Below, one piece after another: positions 18,597-26,945 of a stretch of 64,000 bases of DNA. The notes under the pieces were generated by a model. It was not told the DNA's origin. It saw nothing but the letters and a program-made list of their open reading frames with translations, and made no database searches. The stretch spans positions 397,928 through 461,927 of the forward strand of contig JAHBTA010000004.1 of assembly GCA_019638805.1 (NCBI GenBank). Direction: 5' to 3'. Numbering within the stretch: the stretch's first letter is position 1; every line of letters starts with the position of its first letter. The DNA is from Microbacteriaceae bacterium (GTDB taxonomy: Bacteria > Actinomycetota > Actinomycetes > Actinomycetales > Microbacteriaceae). The position numbers were made by a program, and so were the translations under genes.

Positions 18597-18609
18597 GCCG
18601 GTGCCCCGG

Positions 18610-18915
18610 TCAGCTGGACTTCGACGTGCTGGACTTGGTCGACCCGGACTTCGACCCGCCGCGGTTATCGGCGGCGGGCTTCTTGCCCTGCACCTGGGCC
18701 ACGACCTTCTTCGCGTTGTCGCTCACGAAGTCGGCCACCTCGGGGGCCTTGTCCTTCACGAAGTCCTCGACCGCATCCATCTGCTTCTGCACGCGCGGGT
18801 CGTTCCAGACCTTCAGGGCCGCCTCGCGGAGCTGCTCGTACTTCTCACGGCCGGCGCGGGTGCCGAGCACGTATCCCAGCCCGAGTCCGGCGACGAACAG
18901 GATCTTGCCTCGCAT
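18610..18915 (-). CDS. YtxH-like membrane-anchored protein
   Basis: A 101-residue protein. It opens with MRGKILFVAGLGLGYVLGTRAGREKYEQLR, a single glycine-rich transmembrane helix followed by the TRAGREKYE motif of YtxH-type general-stress proteins. An amphipathic helix follows (residues 30-75), then a low-complexity Ser/Lys/Thr tail. ATG 18915 has a GGAG ribosome site just upstream. It is the first gene of the YtxH-HolinX-DUF3618 operon. Confidence 0.8.
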   Translation of the reverse strand: MRGKILFVAGLGLGYVLGTRAGREKYEQLREAALKVWNDPRVQKQMDAVEDFVKDKAPEVADFVSDNAKKVVAQVQGKKPAADNRGGSKSGSTKSSTSKSS

Positions 18916-19089
18916 GATGCACTCCAGTCTGCGGGTCCGTCGGTGACAGCCGTCAAGCCTAGACCCTCGTCTCCCAGCCTCGCCCACCGGATGCATTCCG
19001 TCAACGGAATGCGAGAACGGTCCAGTGCACTCCCAGGCGACGGCGGCGCTCTCAGCCCGCCGCCGTCGCGCGGGGTACGCCGAAGACGA

Positions 19090-19126
19090 CGCCGCGCCCC
19101 TGTGTCTCAGCCCACGGGGCGCGGCG
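19090..19126 (-). terminator. GC hairpin after the LAYTG surface-protein gene
   Basis: CGCCGCGCCCC at 19090-19100 pairs perfectly with GGGGCGCGGCG at 19116-19126 (11 bp, 15-nt loop), 16 bases downstream of the minus-strand stop at 19142. Confidence 0.6.
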
Positions 19127-19141
19127 CCGCCGCTTCGGAGG

Positions 19142-21088
19142 TCAGGTCGTCAGCTTGGCGCTGCGGCGTCGAGCCGAGCGAGTGGCGAACATGGCCAGGC
19201 CCGCGACCATGAAGGCGTCCGCCGCGACCAGGAGTCCCATCGGGGACTGGCCGGTGTAGGCGAGCGTCTCGGTGTCGCACACTGCGGGCTTCTTGAAGTC
19301 GACCGTCCAGCTGGTCTGCACTCCGTCGGCGAACACGTAGTCAGGCGTGTTCGCGGTCGCGGTGATGGAGACGGTGCCGGCGGCCGCTGCGGTGTACTTG
19401 CCCTGCGCGACCTGCGACCCGTTGACCGTCCAGATGACGGCGTCGGCGTCGGTCAGGTCGTTGCCGAGCGTGTACGAACCGCTGCTGAAGCATCCGATCT
19501 GGTTGGACGAGACCGCGGGGGTCACCGGCGGGTGCAGCGGGATGCACTCACCCGGCGAGACCGTGCCCTCGAAGGGCAGCGAGATGCCGGCGGCCAGCGT
19601 GTACTTGGTCGTGTCGTAGGTCACGGTCACCGTGTGCGGGCCGGGTGTCACGTCATACGTCCCGGGCGCCACGAGCACGCCGTCGAGGTAGTACGTGACG
19701 TTGTCCGCCGGGAAGATCGTGACCGTCGCGGAGGCAACGGAGCGGGAGGACGCCGCCGCCACGACCCGCGAGGAGACCGCCGCACCGGGGCCGGCGTCGA
19801 CCAGAACGTCGCTGTCGTCGCAGTACCCGTTGGCCCACTTCGGCTCCACCGGCCGCACCTTGGCCTTGCAGTCGCCGCGGTCCACGAACTGGTAGTCGTA
19901 GGAGAACGGCGCGGCCTGGTACTTGGTGGTGTCGTCGACCGTCGCCTTGACGTAGAGGTGCGTGCCGGCGGCGACCGTGAAGGTGGTGTCGGCCGTGATC
20001 GGGACCGCGCTGTAGGTCACGCCGTCGGTGCTCACCTCGTAGACCACGTGCTCGACGTAGTACAGCGTGTAGGTCGACGGGGGAACGACACCGGGCGCGA
20101 CATCCACGTTGCAGGTGTCGTTCGACACGGTCGGGGTCTTCGGCAGCACCTCGGTCAGGCAGCTGCCGGCCTGATCCACGGTGTAGTCGTAGATCTTCGC
20201 GCTGTCGCCGCCCTTCAGCCGGTAGTAGTTGGCCTCGTCGGCGCGCGCGATGATCTGCACCGCGGTCACGCCGTCCGGCACGTCGTACCATCCGGTCGCG
20301 GTGACGGTCTCGGTGCCGTTGATCTTGACCGAGTAGATGACGCCGGTGGTGTCCGGGATGAAGTACTGCGCGAGCTTGTGCTGACCCGGCCCGGTGCAGA
20401 CCTGCTTCTGGAAGTCGGGCTCGACGGGCTGCACCTCCACCGTGCACAGCTCGGGTTCGGTGAACGTGAACTTCCAGCTCGAGGTTCCGGTGATCTTGTA
20501 CTTCGAGTTCGCCGCCTCGGCCGTGATGTTCACGGTCGTCCCGTTGGTCGCCGGGTAGGTTCCGGGCGCGGTGACCACGCCGTCGACCTTGTAGACGACG
20601 CCGGTGACATCCTTGAGCGTGTAGCTCGGCGCGCTGAACTGGTTGGGCCCGGTGCACACCGAGGGCGAGGAGGTCGCCTCGGGCGTCACCTTGATGCAGC
20701 CCGTCGGGAACGAGTCCTTGCCCCACCAGCCGCTGTTCTGGCTGTACACGTCGTCCTTCGTGGTCGACGTGTCGCCATCCCAGAACCCGGTGAGCACGAG
20801 CTCGAGGTTCTGCGGCTCGGTGACGGTCTGGATGAACGTCTTGGTCTCGTTGAAGCCCAGGCTCGTGCCGACCGGCACGACGTCGGGCATGTTGGATGCC
20901 GTGATGACCTCGGTCTTGTTCGACTCGGAGTTGGTCACGGACCAGGTCACCGTGTAGGCGCCGTCCACGGCGCAGGTGACCTTCGGCTTGATGGTGTTGT
21001 GGTGCGCGCTGGCCGGACTGGCCACGAGCGCCACCACGCCCAGGGAGAGCACGGCCGTGATGAGGCCGGCGAAGAGCTTCTTGAACAT
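19142..21088 (-). CDS. Multidomain surface protein with class E sortase signal LAYTG
   Basis: A 648-residue exported protein. Residues 1-28 are a Sec signal peptide ending SPASA-HH. The mature part consists of about six beta-rich domains of 80-110 residues, each bounded by cysteines and joined by Pro-rich linkers (for example EVQPVEPDF, VRPVEPKW, LHPPVTPAV). Several share a V-Y-x-V-DG-V/T-V-x-x-PGTY strand pattern. The C-terminus is a sorting signal: LAYTG near residue 609, a hydrophobic helix, then RSARRRSAKL. LAXTG is the motif of class E sortases, and one is encoded at 49804-50571. The ligand is unknown. ATG 21088 is preferred because the signal peptide begins there. Confidence 0.8.
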   Translation of the reverse strand: MFKKLFAGLITAVLSLGVVALVASPASAHHNTIKPKVTCAVDGAYTVTWSVTNSESNKTEVITASNMPDVVPVGTSLGFNETKTFIQTVTEPQNLELVLTGFWDGDTSTTKDDVYSQNSGWWGKDSFPTGCIKVTPEATSSPSVCTGPNQFSAPSYTLKDVTGVVYKVDGVVTAPGTYPATNGTTVNITAEAANSKYKITGTSSWKFTFTEPELCTVEVQPVEPDFQKQVCTGPGQHKLAQYFIPDTTGVIYSVKINGTETVTATGWYDVPDGVTAVQIIARADEANYYRLKGGDSAKIYDYTVDQAGSCLTEVLPKTPTVSNDTCNVDVAPGVVPPSTYTLYYVEHVVYEVSTDGVTYSAVPITADTTFTVAAGTHLYVKATVDDTTKYQAAPFSYDYQFVDRGDCKAKVRPVEPKWANGYCDDSDVLVDAGPGAAVSSRVVAAASSRSVASATVTIFPADNVTYYLDGVLVAPGTYDVTPGPHTVTVTYDTTKYTLAAGISLPFEGTVSPGECIPLHPPVTPAVSSNQIGCFSSGSYTLGNDLTDADAVIWTVNGSQVAQGKYTAAAAGTVSITATANTPDYVFADGVQTSWTVDFKKPAVCDTETLAYTGQSPMGLLVAADAFMVAGLAMFATRSARRRSAKLTT

Positions 21089-21463
21089 GTTGGGGGACCC
21101 TTGCTGAGAGGACCTGCGCGGCAGCGCAGACATGCGGGGACGGCGCGCGGGGGCGCGCCGGGAGGCGCGCCGGGGCGCGCCGAGTCAACCGGCCGGGGGA
21201 CCGGTGAGGCGGGGGGAGCGGGCGGGGAAGCCCGCGAAGAACGGGGAAAGCGGGGGGATTTGGGGGGGCGGGTACTCCTCGGAAAACGAATCGACCATGT
21301 CCGCGGGGGGTGCGGGTCAGGCGTTTCGGGTGCCAAGCCCGCTCGGACATTCGTGACGCTAGCACGTCCCCCAAAAGGATGACACCCGTTCGGGGGTCAC
21401 CCTCGAGCCACTGGACGGGTGAAGGGGCGGGTTAAGGCGCCCCGGACGACCCCTCGAGAGGTC
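21089..21463. other. Intergenic region with a G-run tract, no gene seen
   Basis: No coding sequence was found. From about 21183 to 21273 the plus strand has at least six runs of 4-7 G within 90 bases, a tract able to form G-quadruplexes. It lies upstream of the LAYTG gene and on its template strand. The remainder, 21340-21463, probably holds the promoter of the surface-protein gene and the 3' end of the beta-lactamase-like transcription unit. Confidence 0.5.
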
Positions 21464-22372
21464 TCAGTGCACGTACTCGAGCAGGTCGAAACCGGTCGTG
21501 CGCATGGCGTCGAGCACGCGCAGTCGAGCCGCGATCCCGTCGTCGTGGAACTGCACCGACACCGCGTAGGCCACCCCCGCCCGGGGGCCGCGCAGCACGC
21601 CGGCCTCGGCGCGCACACCCGTGTCCGTGCCGGTCTTGTTCACCAGCAGGAGCCCGTGGTCGGCGCCGCGGTGCGAGAGCGGGTCGAGCCCGAATGCGCT
21701 CGCCACCATCGACAGGTCGGCGTTGAGGGACAGCCAGCCGAGCACGCGGCTCGAGGTCAGGTTGTCGACCACCTCGCCGCGGGCGAGCGACGAGAACAGC
21801 CACATGAGCTCGGCGGTCGAGCCGACGGAGAGCTGGGGAGCGTCGTCCGGCCCCCGTGAGTCGCGCACCAGGTCGAGCAGCGCCGTCCGCAGCAGGCCGA
21901 GCTCTTCGGTGCGGCTGCGCACGGCCGGGAGCCCGACCTGGCGGAGCAGCACGTTGGTGGCCAGGTTGTCGGAGGTCGCGCCGACGAGCGACGCCAGGTC
22001 CGCGATCGGAAGGGAGGGCGCCTGGAGGTGCTGCCACACGCCCGAGTCGCCCACGGCATCCCGCGGCGTCTTGTCGAGGATGCCGTAAGCGTTCGCGTCC
22101 CGCTCGGTGAGCCGTGCCGACACTTCGATGAGCAACAGGATCTTGCCGATGGATGCGGTGGGCAGCACGATGCGCTCGTCGATCGCCACGAGCACGCGGC
22201 CGCTATCGAGATCCATGACCGAGGCCGAGACGCGTGCACCCTCGTAGGCGAGGTCGCCGAGCGCCGTGAAGGTGCTCGCGAAGGTCTCCGCCGCGCGCGG
22301 GGCGCGGTGCTGCGGCTCCCGGGCAGCGCGGATCCGGGAGCTGCGTTCGCGGCCTACGGCGATCTCTACCAA
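21464..22372 (-). CDS. Class A beta-lactamase-like serine hydrolase
   Basis: A 302-residue protein with the penicillin-interacting motifs in order: PTASIGK (SxxK) near residue 70, GATSDN (SDN) near 130, and VNKTGTD (KTG) near 245. The omega-loop ExxLN motif that carries the deacylating glutamate is not recognisable, and there is no signal peptide. A true periplasmic beta-lactamase is therefore doubtful; a peptidase- or esterase-like role is possible. The TTG at 22372 is the only in-frame start that precedes the conserved region. It overlaps the stop of the M13 peptidase gene by 7 bases, so the two are coupled. Confidence 0.7.
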   Translation of the reverse strand: MVEIAVGRERSSRIRAAREPQHRAPRAAETFASTFTALGDLAYEGARVSASVMDLDSGRVLVAIDERIVLPTASIGKILLLIEVSARLTERDANAYGILDKTPRDAVGDSGVWQHLQAPSLPIADLASLVGATSDNLATNVLLRQVGLPAVRSRTEELGLLRTALLDLVRDSRGPDDAPQLSVGSTAELMWLFSSLARGEVVDNLTSSRVLGWLSLNADLSMVASAFGLDPLSHRGADHGLLLVNKTGTDTGVRAEAGVLRGPRAGVAYAVSVQFHDDGIAARLRVLDAMRTTGFDLLEYVH

Positions 22373-24330
22373 ATGGTCACTCTGTCTTCCGGGTCGAGCC
22401 AGAGGGCGTCGGCGGGGCCCACCCCGAACGCCGACGAGAACACTTCGATGTTACGAACGATCTGGTTGCAGCGGAACTCCGCGGGCGAATGCGGGTCGAT
22501 CGACAGCAGCCGCAGGGCCTCCTCGTCGCGCAGCTTGGTCTGCCACGCCTGGGCCCAGCTGAGGAAGAACCGCTCGGCCCCGGTGAGCCCATCGACCACG
22601 GGCGGCTCGGCGCCGCCCAGCGACAGCTCGTACGCCTTCCAGGCGATGCCGAGCCCGCCGAGGTCGCCGATGTTCTCGCCGATCGTGAGGTCGCCCTTGA
22701 CATGGTGGCCGGGCAGCTGCGCCGGTTCCAGCGCGTCGTACTGGGCGATCAGGGATGCGGTGCGCGCCTCGAACGCGGCCCTGTCCTCCTCGGTCCACCA
22801 GTCCGTCAGCCGGCCGTCGCCGTCGTAGCGCGAGCCCTGGTCGTCGAAGCCGTGCCCGATCTCGTGCCCGATGACGGCGCCGATCGCGCCGTAGTTGGCG
22901 GCCGGATCGCGGTCCTCGTCGAAGAACGGATGCTGCAGGATGGCCGCCGGGAAGACGATCTCGTTGAAGCCCGGGTTGTAGTACGCGTTGATCGTCTGCG
23001 GTGTCATGAACCATTCGTCGCGGTCGATGGGCTTGCCGATCTTGCCGAGCTCGCGCTGGAACTCGAACTCCGTCGTGGCCCGCACGTTCGCGATGAGGTC
23101 GTCGGGAACGATGCTCAGGCTCGAGTAGTCGCGCCATTTCACCGGGTAGCCGATCTTGGGGGTGAACTTGCCCAGCTTCTCGAGGGCGCGCTCGCGGGTC
23201 GCGGGCGTCATCCACTCGAGGGTCTCGATGCTGCGACGGTAGGCCTCGATCAGGTTGGCGACCAGCGCATCCATGGCGGTCTTCGCCGCCGGGCTGAAGT
23301 GCCGGTCGACGTAGATGCGGCCGACCGCCTCGCCCATCGATCCCTCGACCATGCTCACCCCGCGCTTCCAGCGGGCGCGCAGCTCGGGGGTCCCGGTGAG
23401 GGTCTTCCCGTAGAAGTCGAAGTTGGCCTGCACCACCTCGGCGTGCAGGTACGACGCCGAGGACCGGACGACCTGCCAGGCCAGCCAGTCGCGCCAGGCG
23501 TCGAGGCGCTCGGGCACGAGCAGACCGGCGAGCCCCTCGAGGAAGCTCGGCTCGCGCACCACCACCTCGGCGAACGAGCCGTCCGGCACGTCGAGCCCGG
23601 CGAGCCACACCTGGAGGTGGTCCCCGCCGGTGAGCGCGGCCGCGTCGGCCCACGGCATGAGGTTGTAGACGGCCTGGCTGTCGCGCGTGCGCACGTTGTC
23701 CCAGTGGTGAGCGGCGATCGCGGTCTCCAGGTCGAGGACGCGCTCGGCGCGTGCCCCCGGGTCGTCGAGCCCGGCCATCCCGAGCATGCGCTCGAGGTGC
23801 GCGCGGTACGCGGAGCGGATCTCGGCGAACTTCTCCTCGCGGTAGTACGACTCGTCGGGCAGGCCCAGTCCGCCCTGCTCGAGGAACACGAGGTAGCGCT
23901 CCGGGTCGCCCGGGTCGTTGTCGACGAAGGCCTGCAGGAACCCGCTCACCCCCAGGCGCTCGAGCCGGCCGAGGCGCAGCACGAGCGACGCGATGTCGTC
24001 AACCGCGAGCGCCGCCGCCAGGTCGTCGGCGATGGCCGACCAGCCGCGCTGCTCGATGCGCTCCTCGTCCATGAAGCTCGCATACAGGTCACCGATCTTG
24101 CGCTCCTCGGTGCCGGGCTTCGCCGACTGCGCCTCCTCGATGATCTCGCGCACGGCCTTCTCGGCCTCCTCCGCGAGGACGTAGAACGAGCCGTAGCGCG
24201 CCTTGTCGGACGGGATCTCGGTGCGCGCGATCCACTTCCCGTTCACGTGCCGGAACAGGTCGTCCTGGGGCCGGATCGCGGGGTCGAGTTCGGCCAGGTC
24301 GATGCCGGCGGAGAGGGCGGGGTCGGTCAT
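22366..24330 (-). CDS. M13 family zinc metallopeptidase (neprilysin/PepO-like)
   Basis: A 654-residue enzyme of full family length. The catalytic HEIGH sits near residue 490 within AVIGHEIGHGFDDQG, and GENIGDLGG near residue 550 provides the third zinc ligand and the supporting Asp. The N-terminal DDLFRHVNGKWI and the conserved NAYYNP before the active site are also M13 hallmarks. The C-terminus VTIW is the typical M13 ending. It lacks a signal peptide, as do many actinobacterial M13 members, so it probably degrades oligopeptides in the cytosol. The beta-lactamase-like gene follows with overlap. Confidence 0.92.
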   Translation of the reverse strand: MTDPALSAGIDLAELDPAIRPQDDLFRHVNGKWIARTEIPSDKARYGSFYVLAEEAEKAVREIIEEAQSAKPGTEERKIGDLYASFMDEERIEQRGWSAIADDLAAALAVDDIASLVLRLGRLERLGVSGFLQAFVDNDPGDPERYLVFLEQGGLGLPDESYYREEKFAEIRSAYRAHLERMLGMAGLDDPGARAERVLDLETAIAAHHWDNVRTRDSQAVYNLMPWADAAALTGGDHLQVWLAGLDVPDGSFAEVVVREPSFLEGLAGLLVPERLDAWRDWLAWQVVRSSASYLHAEVVQANFDFYGKTLTGTPELRARWKRGVSMVEGSMGEAVGRIYVDRHFSPAAKTAMDALVANLIEAYRRSIETLEWMTPATRERALEKLGKFTPKIGYPVKWRDYSSLSIVPDDLIANVRATTEFEFQRELGKIGKPIDRDEWFMTPQTINAYYNPGFNEIVFPAAILQHPFFDEDRDPAANYGAIGAVIGHEIGHGFDDQGSRYDGDGRLTDWWTEEDRAAFEARTASLIAQYDALEPAQLPGHHVKGDLTIGENIGDLGGLGIAWKAYELSLGGAEPPVVDGLTGAERFFLSWAQAWQTKLRDEEALRLLSIDPHSPAEFRCNQIVRNIEVFSSAFGVGPADALWLDPEDRVTIW

Positions 24331-24405
24331 GCTCCGAGCCTATGCTCCGCCTGCTGCGCGGGCCGACGCGCGGCTGACGCGGCGGGCCCGGCTAGCGTTG
24401 CCGTC

Positions 24406-25737
24406 ATGGCTGCACCGCCGCGGCGGCATGCCGCCCTCGACCGGCGGATCGCGGGGCTCGCGATCCCGGCCCTGGGCGCCCTCGTGGCCGAGCCGCTCTT
24501 CCTGGCCACCGACACCGCACTCGTCGGGCACCTGGGCGCGGCTCCCCTGGCCGGACTCGGGATCGCGAGCACCGTGCTGCAGACCGCCATCGGCCTGCTG
24601 ATCTTCCTGGCCTACGCCACCACGCCGACCGTCGCCCGGCGACTCGGCGCGGGGGACGAGGCGGGCGCGGTGCGAGCCGGGATCGACGGGCTCTGGCTCG
24701 CCCTCGGCGTGGGCGCCGTCCTGGCGGTGGCCGGGGTCACGCTCGGGCCGCTCGCGGTCACGGCATTCGGTCCTGAGCCCGAGGTGGCCGCCCAGGCGGA
24801 CACCTACCTGCGGATCTCGTGCCTCGGCCTGCCCGCCATGCTGCTCGTGATCGCAGCGACCGGTCTGTTCCGCGGGATGCAGGACACCCGCACCCCGCTC
24901 GTCATCGCCATCGCCGGATTCGGCGCGAACGCCGTGCTCAACGCCGCCCTGATCTACGGCGCGGGCTGGGGCATCGCCGGGTCGGCCGTGGGCACGGTCC
25001 TGGCCCAGACCGGCATGGCGCTCGCGTGCGCCGTCATCGCGATCCGCACGACACGGCGTCTGGGGGCGTCGCTGCGCCCCGGGCTGCGGGGTGTCTCGTC
25101 CTCCGCGGTCGCGGGCGGCTGGCTGCTGCTGCGCACCGCATCCCTTCGCACCGCCCTGGTCGCCACGACCGTGGTCGCCACGGGGGCCGGGACCACGACG
25201 CTGGCCGCCACCCAGGTGCTGCTGACCCTCTACTTCGCCGTCGCGCTCGCGCTCGACGCCCTCGCGATCGCGGGGCAGGCCCTCGTCGGCCACGGACTGG
25301 GCGCCGACCGGGTGGATGACGTGCGCGCCACCCTGCGCCGACTCCTGTTCTGGGGTCTGGTCGCCTCCGTCGCCCTCGGGGCGCTGCTCGCGGCCGTGAG
25401 CCCGGTGCTGGGCGCGGTCTTCACCTCCGACCCGGTCGTTCTGGCGGCCATCCCGCCCGGCCTCCTCGTGCTGGCGGCCTCGCTGCCGATCGGCGCCGTC
25501 GTCTTCGTGCTCGACGGAGTGCTCATCGGTGCGGGCGACGCGCGCTACCTGGCCTGGACGGGCATCCTCAACCTCGCGGTCTACCTACCGCTTCTGTGGT
25601 GGGCATCGACGGCCCCCGGCGGTGCGGCGGCGGTCGCGGCGATCCAGGCGGCGTTCTGCATCGGCTTCCTCGCGGCGCGCGCGGTCACACTCGCGCTGCG
25701 CGCGCGCGGGACGGCCTGGATGGTCACCGGGGCGTGA
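24406..25737 (+). CDS. MATE-family efflux transporter (DinF branch)
   Basis: A 443-residue membrane protein with 12 predicted helices in two homologous halves. Markers are LAIPALGALVAEPLFLATDTALVGHLG at the N-terminus and LFRGMQDTRTPLVI near residue 155, both characteristic of DinF-like Na+ or H+ coupled multidrug exporters. ATG 24406 follows a TAGCGT -10 box (24393-24398) by 7 nt without a ribosome site, suggesting a leaderless mRNA. The substrate is unknown. It is divergent from the M13 peptidase gene. Confidence 0.9.
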   Translation: MAAPPRRHAALDRRIAGLAIPALGALVAEPLFLATDTALVGHLGAAPLAGLGIASTVLQTAIGLLIFLAYATTPTVARRLGAGDEAGAVRAGIDGLWLALGVGAVLAVAGVTLGPLAVTAFGPEPEVAAQADTYLRISCLGLPAMLLVIAATGLFRGMQDTRTPLVIAIAGFGANAVLNAALIYGAGWGIAGSAVGTVLAQTGMALACAVIAIRTTRRLGASLRPGLRGVSSSAVAGGWLLLRTASLRTALVATTVVATGAGTTTLAATQVLLTLYFAVALALDALAIAGQALVGHGLGADRVDDVRATLRRLLFWGLVASVALGALLAAVSPVLGAVFTSDPVVLAAIPPGLLVLAASLPIGAVVFVLDGVLIGAGDARYLAWTGILNLAVYLPLLWWASTAPGGAAAVAAIQAAFCIGFLAARAVTLALRARGTAWMVTGA

Positions 25738-25750
25738 CGCCGGCTCGCTC

Positions 25751-26854
25751 TCAGTGGGGCGCGAGCCCCGTCGTCGTGCCCACCCGCAGTTCGCTGCGCA
25801 GCTCGACCCCGCGGCCGGAGTCGCCGGCGAGCTCGGCCAGCACCGCCTCCGCCGCCACGCGGCCCTTGTCGATCGCGGGCTGCACGAGCGTGGTGAGCAC
25901 GCCCTCGATCGCGCCCTCCAGCCGGATGCCGTCGAACCCGAGAACGCTGAGCTCGGCGGGCACCGCGATGCCGAGCTCCTCGGCCACCCGCAGAACCCCG
26001 ACCGCGAGCAGGTCGCTCTGCGCGACGATCGCGGTCGGACGCGCGCCCGACGGGACGTCCAGCAGAGTGCGCGCCGCCCGCATCCCCTCGTCGATCGTGC
26101 TGCCCGCGGTGGAGACCGCGATCGCGTCGGGGAAGACCTGGCGGGCGCCTGCGAGACGCTCCAGCGTGCCGAAGGCGGTCGACGAGCGCAGGCGCTCCGG
26201 CGAGACCTCGCCGCGCGTGTGCCCGGCGTCGATGGGCAGCGTCACGATCGCGACCCTCCGGTGGCCCAGGTCGCGCAGGTGTTCGGCGCCCCGCCTGCTC
26301 GCGTCGCGGTTGTCCAGATCGATGGCGACCACGCCATCCATGCGTTCGGCCTCGATCGCGACCACGGGGATCCGGCGCCGGTGCAGTGCCTCGACCGAGC
26401 GCACGATGTCGGTGCTGCAGCCCAGCAGAATGGCCGCGTCGATGGGCGCCGATTCGAGCTCGGATGCGCTGTCCACCGCGCGCGGGATGACCAGCAACCC
26501 GAGGCGCTCGTCCCCGAATCCCTCGCCGATGCCATCGAGCAGGGCGAGGTTCATCGGGTCGCGGAACGCGTCGGCGAGGCGGTCCTCGGTGACGACCCCC
26601 ACGACTCCGGTACGGCCGCGGCGCAGCGACCTGGCCGTGGGGTCCGGGCCCGCGTAGTCGAGGGCGGCGGCGGCCGCGAGCACCTTCGCCCTGGTGGCGT
26701 CGGAGACCGGGCCGCGACCGCTGAAGACGAGCGACGCGGTCGACACCGAGACGCCGGCCCGTGAGGCGACGCGGGCCAGGGTCGGCCGCGCCGCGCGCGT
26801 CGGTGCACTCGGGGCCATCGCGCGCCCGTCCGGTCTGCTTGCCTGCTCGCCCAT
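25751..26854 (-). CDS. LacI-family transcriptional regulator
   Basis: A 367-residue repressor. The helix-turn-helix lies at about residues 24-45 (TLARVASRAGVSVSTASLVFSGRG) and the hinge at LDYAGPDPTARSLRRG. It is followed by a periplasmic-binding-protein-like effector domain with ILLGCSTD, HLRDLGHRRVAIVTLP and the VLGFDGIRL motif. The effector is unknown; the neighbouring divergent MFS gene is the likely target. ATG 26854 lies 8 nt from a minus-strand TACGAT -10 box. The operator palindrome at 26871-26896 abuts this promoter, so autoregulation is likely. Confidence 0.9.
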   Translation of the reverse strand: MGEQASRPDGRAMAPSAPTRAARPTLARVASRAGVSVSTASLVFSGRGPVSDATRAKVLAAAAALDYAGPDPTARSLRRGRTGVVGVVTEDRLADAFRDPMNLALLDGIGEGFGDERLGLLVIPRAVDSASELESAPIDAAILLGCSTDIVRSVEALHRRRIPVVAIEAERMDGVVAIDLDNRDASRRGAEHLRDLGHRRVAIVTLPIDAGHTRGEVSPERLRSSTAFGTLERLAGARQVFPDAIAVSTAGSTIDEGMRAARTLLDVPSGARPTAIVAQSDLLAVGVLRVAEELGIAVPAELSVLGFDGIRLEGAIEGVLTTLVQPAIDKGRVAAEAVLAELAGDSGRGVELRSELRVGTTTGLAPH

Positions 26855-26870
26855 CGAGCGTTATCGTACT

Positions 26871-26896
26871 CGAAACGATTCGATCGAATCGTTTCG
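26871..26896. promoter_or_regulatory. LacI-type operator, perfect 26-bp palindrome
   Basis: The 13-base half CGAAACGATTCGA is followed by its exact reverse complement. Each half contains a 12-base LacI-like near-palindrome with the central CG typical of the family, so two repressor dimers might bind side by side. It lies between the divergent lacI-type gene (26854) and MFS gene (26946) and can control both. Confidence 0.75.
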
Positions 26897-26945
26897 ATGG
26901 ATTTCGACAGCCAGCCACCCGCGCCGGCCGAGACAGCAGGAAGCC

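Noticed and set aside
22489..24405. Long plus-strand extension upstream of the MATE gene
   Set aside because: It is the reverse of the M13 peptidase gene. The -10 box and the membrane-protein start place the real start at 24406.
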